Part shown: positions 14,698-19,065 of the stretch, piece after piece
Layout: the number at the start of each line of letters is the position of its first letter
How positions within the stretch are numbered: position 1 is the first letter of the stretch
Made by a program: the position numbers and the translations under genes
NCBI GenBank assembly: GCA_020026375.1
Contig: JAHHQN010000031.1
Span: forward strand, 1 to 19,065
DNA: 19,065 bases
DNA from: Alistipes sp.
GTDB taxonomy: Bacteria; Bacteroidota; Bacteroidia; Bacteroidales; Rikenellaceae
Direction: 5' to 3'
Notes under the pieces: model-generated
Seen by the model: only the letters and a program-made list of their open reading frames with translations
What the model was told of the DNA's origin: nothing
Databases searched by the model: none

Positions 14698-16029
14698 CTA
14701 CTGTCGGTCGAGGGTCTTGTTGTAGATATCTCTGAGTCCGTGGGTCATGAAGTATTGCAGGATACCGCGAATGACCATCAGCAGGGTGAAGGCCAACCAC
14801 AGGGCGTTGTTGCCGATGATGGGGTAGCCGATGTAGTAGATGGCAAAGTAGGCGAGTGTGGCAAAGAACATCGAGTTGCGCATGATGTGCGTCTCGGTGG
14901 CTCCCACCATGATGCCGTCCATGATGAACGGTGCCACACCTGCAACGGGAATCAGCATTACCCAACCGATGTAGTGGCCGGCCAACTCGATGAGTGCGGC
15001 GGCGTCCTTGTTGCCGTCGCTGATGAAGATACCCAGCAAATCCTTCCAGAAGCCGATGTAGAGTCCTACAAAACCGATGGAGAGCATCACACCCCACAGG
15101 AGACACTCCTTGACACACTTCTTGAGCGCGACATGGTCACGTGCGCCCACAAAACGTCCCGTGAGTGCTTCGGCGGCGTATGCAAAACCGTCGTTCATGT
15201 AGGAGAAGAGCGTGAAGAGCTGCAGGAGCAGGGTGTTGACTGCCAGCAATGCCGGATTGTCCATACGCGATGAGGCGGCCGTGAAGAAGGTGTAGACCAT
15301 GACGATGCAGAGCGTGCGCAGGATAATGTCGCGGTTGATGACAAAGAACTTCTTGAGTGGCTTGACGTCGAGGATTTCCGACCAGGGTACCGGCTTGAGG
15401 AACTTGCGGTATTTGCGCCACAAGAGCAGCGAGGCCAGCGCCACACCCGACCACTGGGCAATCACCGAACCGTAGGCAATGCCGACGATACCCATGTCGA
15501 AATGGAAGGCCAGTAGCGCGCTGCAGCCCATGTGAATGACATTGACCGTAATGGCGGTAATCATGGGGGTGATGGCGTCCTGCATGCCGGTGAACCAGCC
15601 GTTGAAGCCGAAGAGCAGGATACCTGCCGGCACGGCCCATATTCGGGCATAGAAGTAGGCTCTGGCCATGGGCCCTCCGTTCATGGCCCACAGGCTCAAC
15701 TCTCCCAGCGGATACTGCAGCAGGACGAGTATGACACCCATCACCACGGCCACCGTCAGCGCACGGGCCAGCATGTTGGTGCATTCGTGCCAGTTGCCTG
15801 CACCGAAGGCTTGTGCTGTCAGTCCGCTTGTTCCCATTCTCACGAACGCACAGTTCCAGTAAATAAAGTTAAATATCGATACTCCGATGGCCAGTGAACC
15901 GATGGTGGCCGTGGAGTCATCTCCCCAGTGTCCGGCGATGGCCGTCGACACGATACCCATCAGCGGTACGGTGATGTTGGAGATGATGTTGGGCAGCGCA
16001 ATGCGCATTATTTCACGAGTCATATTCAT
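14698..16029 (-). CDS. MATE family efflux transporter (DinF-like)
   Basis: A 443-residue integral inner-membrane protein with about 12 hydrophobic segments in two similar halves, the MATE layout. Family features include IALPNIISNITVPLMGIVST in the first helix and GTSGLTAQAFGAGN in the second. In the C-terminal half, DGFAYAAEALTGRFVGARD is the matching segment. MATE proteins export organic cations, drugs or metabolites using a Na+ or H+ gradient; the cargo cannot be read from the sequence. DinF-like is my subfamily guess. It is monocistronic with its own terminator. The best -7 element ends only 5 nt before the ATG at 16029, so the mRNA may be leaderless or use the second ATG (16023). Confidence 0.93.
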   Translation of the reverse strand: MNMTREIMRIALPNIISNITVPLMGIVSTAIAGHWGDDSTATIGSLAIGVSIFNFIYWNCAFVRMGTSGLTAQAFGAGNWHECTNMLARALTVAVVMGVILVLLQYPLGELSLWAMNGGPMARAYFYARIWAVPAGILLFGFNGWFTGMQDAITPMITAITVNVIHMGCSALLAFHFDMGIVGIAYGSVIAQWSGVALASLLLWRKYRKFLKPVPWSEILDVKPLKKFFVINRDIILRTLCIVMVYTFFTAASSRMDNPALLAVNTLLLQLFTLFSYMNDGFAYAAEALTGRFVGARDHVALKKCVKECLLWGVMLSIGFVGLYIGFWKDLLGIFISDGNKDAAALIELAGHYIGWVMLIPVAGVAPFIMDGIMVGATETHIMRNSMFFATLAYFAIYYIGYPIIGNNALWLAFTLLMVIRGILQYFMTHGLRDIYNKTLDRQ

Positions 16030-16034
16030 GGCGA

Positions 16035-16042
16035 CAAAGATA
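16035..16042 (-). promoter_or_regulatory. -7 promoter element almost touching the MATE start codon
   Basis: On the minus strand this reads TATCTTTG (exact TAnnTTTG), with only TCGCC between it and the ATG. Transcription from it would start at or next to the A of the start codon. No clear -33 TTTG is seen (TTTC stands at a suitable distance). Confidence 0.55.
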
Positions 16043-16093
16043 TATTAAAATTTCGTCACATGGTGAAATAATATTCTTTTTGTGGGAAAGTAA

Positions 16094-16123
16094 TTGTCTG
16101 TTTCTTCTTTTTTGCTACCTTTG
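16094..16123 (+). promoter_or_regulatory. Promoter of the DUF4476 lipoprotein gene
   Basis: TTG at 16094-16096, a 19-nt spacer and TACCTTTG at 16116-16123 give a near-ideal Bacteroidota promoter. Transcription would start about 25 nt before the ATG at 16154. Confidence 0.8.
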
Positions 16124-16153
16124 TTGTAACGCCAACCACAAAACAAGATAACC

Positions 16154-17122
16154 ATGTTGAAAAGAACCATATCCGTTGCCGCCGTGTCGCTGCTCACGCT
16201 CTGCGCCACGTCGTGCGGGGTGATGAATCTTACCGGCAGCGACAAGGCGAAGGCCGATGCGCTGAAGATTGGCATGACGACCGAGCAGGTGAACGAACTG
16301 ATGGGTGAACCCGACTTCAAGCGAGCCACTCCCTCCCTTGAGCAGTGGGAATACCGCCGTGCCTATTACTATGACAATGAGCCGGTCACGCTGATTGTCG
16401 GTTTCGAGGAGGGCAGGGTAGTGACCCTGAACAGCGATACTGCCGCAAAGCCCGCCCCCCCCGTCATCGCCGTCTGTCCTCCCTCGCCGCAATCTCCACA
16501 TCACGACTATTGGGACGATGGACGCTTCGACCGCTTCCTGGCGGCTCTGAAGGCACTGGACTTTCCCGATGAGCGTATGCGCCAACTCAAGGAAGAGGCG
16601 CCCTATCTCCGTCTCACCTGCGGGCAGTGTGTCCGTCTCATGAAACTTTTCGATTTTTGGGATACACGCATACAATGTCTCAAAGTGGTGGCTCCCCATC
16701 TGGTGGATTACCACAACGGCGACCTCATCGAGGCACAGTTTGCCGACGCGTTTGAGAGCGACAGGCGCAAGGTGCATAAAATCATTGTTGACGCTTCACG
16801 CGCATCGAATTATGTGCAGATGATGGATGATGCCGCTTTCGACCGCTTCCTGGCGGCATTCAGGAACCGCTCCTTCGACAGCGAGCGCATCGAGATGCTC
16901 AAGGATAAACAGCACACCGCCTTCTTCAACAGCCGACAATGCGCGCAGATTCTCGGCGAATATGATTTCGACAGCGAGAAGCTGGAGGTACTGAAACTTC
17001 TTGCCCCCATGATCGGCAATTTCAGAGACGATGATTTGATTGTCGACAGCTTTGAATTCAGCAGCAGCAAGCAGCAGGCCCGCACCCTGCTCAACAAATA
17101 CCGCCCCGCCTACGCGCATTAG
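16154..17122 (+). CDS. Lipoprotein with BamE/SmpA-like domain and two DUF4476 domains
   Basis: A 322-residue predicted lipoprotein. The signal peptide ends at the lipobox-like CATSC, with C21 as the lipidation site. Residues about 35-92 (ALKIGMTTEQVNELMGEPDF, then WEYRRAYYY) resemble the SmpA/OmlA/BamE fold, a small domain used for protein contacts in the outer membrane. A proline-rich linker (99-115) follows. Then come two copies of what I recognise as DUF4476 (about 125-212 and 229-316), each starting FDRFLAA and carrying a conserved Cys-Gln-like turn (CGQCVRLMKLFDF and SRQCAQILGEYDF). DUF4476 has no known function. The copies share an identical 20-nt DNA stretch, evidence of internal duplication. 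The protein is probably anchored in the outer membrane. Monocistronic, with a strong promoter. The function is unknown. Confidence 0.85.
   Translation: MLKRTISVAAVSLLTLCATSCGVMNLTGSDKAKADALKIGMTTEQVNELMGEPDFKRATPSLEQWEYRRAYYYDNEPVTLIVGFEEGRVVTLNSDTAAKPAPPVIAVCPPSPQSPHHDYWDDGRFDRFLAALKALDFPDERMRQLKEEAPYLRLTCGQCVRLMKLFDFWDTRIQCLKVVAPHLVDYHNGDLIEAQFADAFESDRRKVHKIIVDASRASNYVQMMDDAAFDRFLAAFRNRSFDSERIEMLKDKQHTAFFNSRQCAQILGEYDFDSEKLEVLKLLAPMIGNFRDDDLIVDSFEFSSSKQQARTLLNKYRPAYAH
16526..16857 (+). repeat. Internal duplication in the lipoprotein gene (identical 20-nt copies)
   Basis: TTCGACCGCTTCCTGGCGGC occurs at 16526-16545 and 16838-16857, exactly 312 nt (104 codons) apart, in the same frame. It marks the start of each DUF4476 domain. 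Confidence 0.85.
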
Positions 17123-17143
17123 CCTTTGGGTGGATTCCAGCAG

Positions 17144-17186
17144 CAGGCGGACAACCTCTCCCCCATGAAGAGAGGTTGTCCGCCTG
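17144..17186 (+). terminator. 17-bp hairpin downstream of the lipoprotein gene
   Basis: A long perfect stem (17144-17160 with 17170-17186; CAGGCGGACAACCTCTC on the left) and a 9-nt loop, 21 nt after the lipoprotein stop. It is a likely transcript end, but no T-tract follows; the next notable sequence is a run of Gs. Confidence 0.6.
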
Positions 17187-17195
17187 TCATGTCTC

Positions 17196-17205
17196 GGGGG
17201 GGGGG
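17196..17205. repeat. Homopolymeric G10 tract
   Basis: Ten consecutive Gs in an otherwise AT-rich intergenic region. Such tracts slip easily in replication and sequencing. It is not inside a gene or between the -33 and -7 elements of a promoter I can recognise. Confidence 0.9.
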
Positions 17206-17235
17206 AAGAGGTTTCTTATTATTTTAGAAAGCAAG

Positions 17236-17342
17236 GCGTTAAAACGTAAAATCTGTGGTAAAAGCGGACGCCGAAGCTATGGTGAAAAGCCCGGGGTTGC
17301 AATTACTGTTTCAGTAAGATATCCGCCGCGGAGGCGGAACGC
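17236..17342. other. Intergenic region with several, partly exclusive, hairpins
   Basis: No gene is credible between 17123 and 17427. This part holds possible pairings: an outer GCGTT/AACGC (17236-17240 with 17338-17342), GCGGA/TCCGC (17264-17268 with 17322-17326), a tight TTACTG-TTT-CAGTAA hairpin (17303-17317), and TCCGCC/GGCGGA (17322-17327 with 17333-17338). The last competes with the first two. It could be a small RNA, a long leader or chance. It matches no riboswitch class I know, and I see no promoter of its own. A 12-codon ORF (17279-17317) is probably chance. Confidence 0.3.
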
Positions 17343-17373
17343 GTTAATTTAATGTTATTTGTTTGTCGCCTGC

Positions 17374-17404
17374 TTTGGAATCCGTTTTTTTCTGTGTATC
17401 TTTG
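17374..17404 (+). promoter_or_regulatory. Consensus promoter of the pseudouridine synthase gene
   Basis: TTTG at 17374-17377, a 19-nt spacer and TATCTTTG at 17397-17404: a textbook Bacteroidota -33/-7 pair. The ATG at 17428 is 23 nt downstream. It also rules out the longer frame starting at 17359. Confidence 0.85.
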
Positions 17405-17427
17405 CGCCGTCAAATAAACGAATAATT

Positions 17428-18801
17428 ATGAAGGATTTTAAAAACGACTCGACCTCGGTACTTTCGCGCTTCGGCCGCGACAGACGTCAGCGTACCGAGT
17501 CGGCTACGACGGAGCGTGTCGAGCGTCGCACGCGTTCGCAGCGTGATGCTGCTGACTCGGAGCAACCGTCAAGAGGTTTCAAGAGAGCATCTTACAACCC
17601 CAATTTCACCCGTGACAACCGTCCCGTGTCGGAGGAGCGCAACTCCTATGGTTCGCACAAGGAGTACGGCGGCGGCAGACAGCGCTACGGCTCGAAGCCC
17701 TCGTATGGCGAGAACCGTTCGTCGCGCTACTCGACCTATGCCGACGAGGACCGCAAGTCAGAGGCAAGAGGTTTCGAGCGCAGAGAGCGCAACGCAGAGG
17801 AGAGAAGTTTCGAGGGTGGCCGTGACCGCAAGTTCGGCGACAGAAAATTCGGTGACCGTAAATTCTCGGACCGCAAGGGCGGCTATGGAGATCGCAAGTT
17901 CGGTGACCGCAAATTCCCCGACGAGAAGTCGGGCGAGCGCAAGTTCGGTGACAGAAAGTTTGGCGACCGTAAATTCTCGGATCGCAAGGGTGGCTACGGC
18001 GACCGCAAGTTCTCCGACAAGCCCTCGTTCCGCAAGAGAGACGACAAACCTGCATCATATCCCAAATATGACCCTGCCAAGCAGATTGGCGAGATGCGTC
18101 TGAACCGTTTTCTGGCGCAGTCGGGTCTCTGTTCGCGCCGCGAGGCCGATGACTACATCACCGCAGGTCTGGTGACAGTCAACGGTAAAATCATCACCGA
18201 GCTGGGTACCAAGGTAATGCCTTCCGACGAGGTGAAGTTCAACGACAGCCGTGTGCAGGGCGAAAAGAAGGTCTATCTGGTGCTGAACAAGCCCAAGGGC
18301 TTTGTCACCTCGGCCGACGACCCCCACGCCGACAAGACCGTGATGGAGTTGGTCAAGGGTGCCTGCAGCGAGCGCATCTACCCCGTAGGCCGTCTGGACA
18401 AGAACAGTCTGGGTCTGCTGTTGTTCACCAACGACGGTGATCTGACCAAGCAGCTCACTCACCCCTCGTTCAAGAAGAAGAAGATTTATCAGGTGGCTTT
18501 GGACAAGCCGCTGACCCGTGCCGACATGGACCGCATTGCCGAAGGCATCACGCTGGAAGACGGTGAGATTTATGCCGACGAGATTGCCTATGTCAAGGAC
18601 AACAAGCAGGAGGTGGGCATCGAGATTCACTCGGGCCGCAACCGTATCGTGCGCCGTATCTTTGAGTTCCTCGGTTACACAGTGACCAAGTTGGACCGTG
18701 TCTACTATGCCGGTCTGACCAAGAAGAACCTCAAGCGCGGAGCATGGCGCTTCCTCTCGAAAGAGGAGGTTGAACGACTGAAATCGGGACAGTACGAATA
18801 A
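17428..18801 (+). CDS. RluB/RsuA-family pseudouridine synthase with long repetitive N-terminal arm
   Basis: A 457-residue protein in two parts. Residues 1-222 are low-complexity and probably disordered: rich in Arg, Asp, Gly, Ser, Phe and Tyr, with repeated (D/E)RKF(G/S) units between 133 and 196. Residues 223-457 are a full RluB-like enzyme. It has an S4 RNA-binding domain (MRLNRFLAQSGLCSRREADD from M223) and then the catalytic domain with PVGRLDKNSLGLLLF, whose D324 is the conserved nucleophile. A C-terminal SGRNRIVRRIFEFLGY segment follows. The family isomerises uridine in large-subunit rRNA (RluB: helix 90-92 region); the exact site here is inferred. The basic arm may help bind ribosome precursors. 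ATG at 17428 was chosen over 17359 because the promoter lies between them. Confidence 0.92.
   Translation: MKDFKNDSTSVLSRFGRDRRQRTESATTERVERRTRSQRDAADSEQPSRGFKRASYNPNFTRDNRPVSEERNSYGSHKEYGGGRQRYGSKPSYGENRSSRYSTYADEDRKSEARGFERRERNAEERSFEGGRDRKFGDRKFGDRKFSDRKGGYGDRKFGDRKFPDEKSGERKFGDRKFGDRKFSDRKGGYGDRKFSDKPSFRKRDDKPASYPKYDPAKQIGEMRLNRFLAQSGLCSRREADDYITAGLVTVNGKIITELGTKVMPSDEVKFNDSRVQGEKKVYLVLNKPKGFVTSADDPHADKTVMELVKGACSERIYPVGRLDKNSLGLLLFTNDGDLTKQLTHPSFKKKKIYQVALDKPLTRADMDRIAEGITLEDGEIYADEIAYVKDNKQEVGIEIHSGRNRIVRRIFEFLGYTVTKLDRVYYAGLTKKNLKRGAWRFLSKEEVERLKSGQYE
17824..18000 (+). repeat. In-frame coding repeat: two 22-codon modules 37 codons apart
   Basis: The module reads DRKFGDRKFGDRKFS then DRKGGYG at residues 133-154, and nearly the same (ERKFG start) at 170-191, joined by a related 15-residue spacer. 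DNA copies 111 nt apart differ mainly at third positions, so the duplication is not brand new and the peptide is being conserved. Confidence 0.85.
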
Positions 18802-18822
18802 ACGTCATCATACCCAATCATG

Positions 18823-18854
18823 AAAAGACGACTCTGCGGAGTCGTCTTTTTTTT
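18823..18854 (+). terminator. Terminator of the pseudouridine synthase gene
   Basis: A 12-bp stem (AAAAGACGACTC, 18823-18834, with GAGTCGTCTTTT, 18839-18850), a TGCG loop and eight Ts (18847-18854). It begins 21 nt after the stop codon. Confidence 0.95.
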
Positions 18855-18946
18855 GCATATATTTTCCTTTGTTGTTTCGGAGAATAGTAGAAAATCGCTA
18901 TCTTGGAAGTCGATAATCGATGGTTTTTCAAATACGTATTACAAAA

Positions 18947-19065
18947 ATGATGAGACCTTTCGCAATACTATTCTACATAAGTATCCTGTCCTGTCTATCC
19001 TCCTGTACAAGGTGTAGCTACAACCACGAAAAGGCGATGGGAAGCATAGATAACATTTTGGGCAA
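18947..19065 (+). CDS. Truncated lipoprotein gene, N-terminus only
   Basis: From ATG at 18947 (or the adjacent ATG at 18950) an open frame of 39 codons runs off the right edge. It begins MMRPFAILFYISILSCLSSC, a short charged start, hydrophobic stretch and LSSC lipobox: a lipoprotein signal peptide. The mature part seen (TRCSYNHEKAMGSIDNILG) is too short to place in a family. I considered the start of a TPR-type lipoprotein or sensor, common in Bacteroidales, but this is only a guess. No exact TAnnTTTG lies upstream; TATCTTGG and TTCCTTTG are one-mismatch candidates. The region 18855-18946 is AT-rich with no other gene. Confidence 0.6.
   Translation, partial: MMRPFAILFYISILSCLSSCTRCSYNHEKAMGSIDNILG

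Noticed and set aside
17279..17317. A 12-codon leader peptide (MVKSPGLQLLFQ)
   Set aside because: No promoter reaches it that I can see, and the gene it would control has its own promoter downstream at 17374-17404.
17824..18000. A CRISPR-like or tandem non-coding repeat
   Set aside because: The repeats are in frame within a long coding region, differ at third codon positions and have no unique spacers.
18820..19017. A 65-codon plus-strand frame with a hydrophobic start
   Set aside because: Its first codons lie in the terminator hairpin of the pseudouridine synthase gene (18823-18854). The overlapping frame from 18947 has a proper lipoprotein signal.

Overview
This window looks like chromosomal DNA from a member of the Bacteroidota, most likely order Bacteroidales. 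A Rikenellaceae/Alistipes-type genome is my best guess, from base composition and gene content, but I could not test it. Three things support the phylum. Nearly every transcription unit is preceded by the Bacteroidota -7 element TAnnTTTG, several with a TTG/TTTG -33 element. Start codons follow A-rich sequence rather than a strong Shine-Dalgarno. The gene families are typical of the group: DUF5686 outer-membrane protein, DUF4476 lipoprotein, a serC-serA-DUF1015 cluster, a multi-gene 2-oxoacid:ferredoxin oxidoreductase, and a pseudouridine synthase with a charged low-complexity arm.

Layout. (1) 1-1800, minus strand: start of an operon for a 2-oxoacid:ferredoxin oxidoreductase, in the order small 2x[4Fe-4S] subunit, alpha subunit, beta subunit (cut by the window edge). 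(2) 1981-6985, minus strand: a very compact six-gene operon, yicC-gmk-nadD-ddl-DUF3109-M23/LysM peptidase. Its genes overlap or are separated by at most 6 nt, and it ends at a strong terminator. It combines nucleotide and NAD synthesis with peptidoglycan precursor synthesis (Ddl) and peptidoglycan remodelling. NadD carries a TPR-like C-terminal extension. (3) 7044-10612, plus strand: serC-serA-DUF1015, the serine biosynthesis locus, divergent from yicC and ending at a bidirectional terminator. (4) 10683-13991, minus strand: an HAD phosphatase, preceded by a gene for a large DUF5686 outer-membrane protein. (5) 13998-14612, plus strand: a YbaK-type aminoacyl-tRNA deacylase. (6) 14640-16042, minus strand: a MATE exporter. 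(7) 16094-17186, plus strand: a lipoprotein with a BamE/SmpA-like domain and two DUF4476 domains. (8) 17196-17370: an intergenic stretch with a G10 tract and several possible hairpins. (9) 17374-18854, plus strand: an RluB-like pseudouridine synthase with a repetitive arginine/aspartate/phenylalanine/glycine-rich N-terminal arm. (10) 18947-19065, plus strand: start of a truncated lipoprotein gene.

Most of the window is housekeeping. I found no mobile element, CRISPR array, tRNA, rRNA or defence system, and I do not claim a new system. The points most worth a second look are the NadD-TPR fusion, the DUF1015 protein with a DGHHR motif inside a serine operon that has no recognisable serB, the duplicated DUF4476 lipoprotein, the G10/structured intergenic region, and regulatory overlaps (a promoter element inside a terminator stem, and a promoter almost touching the MATE start codon).
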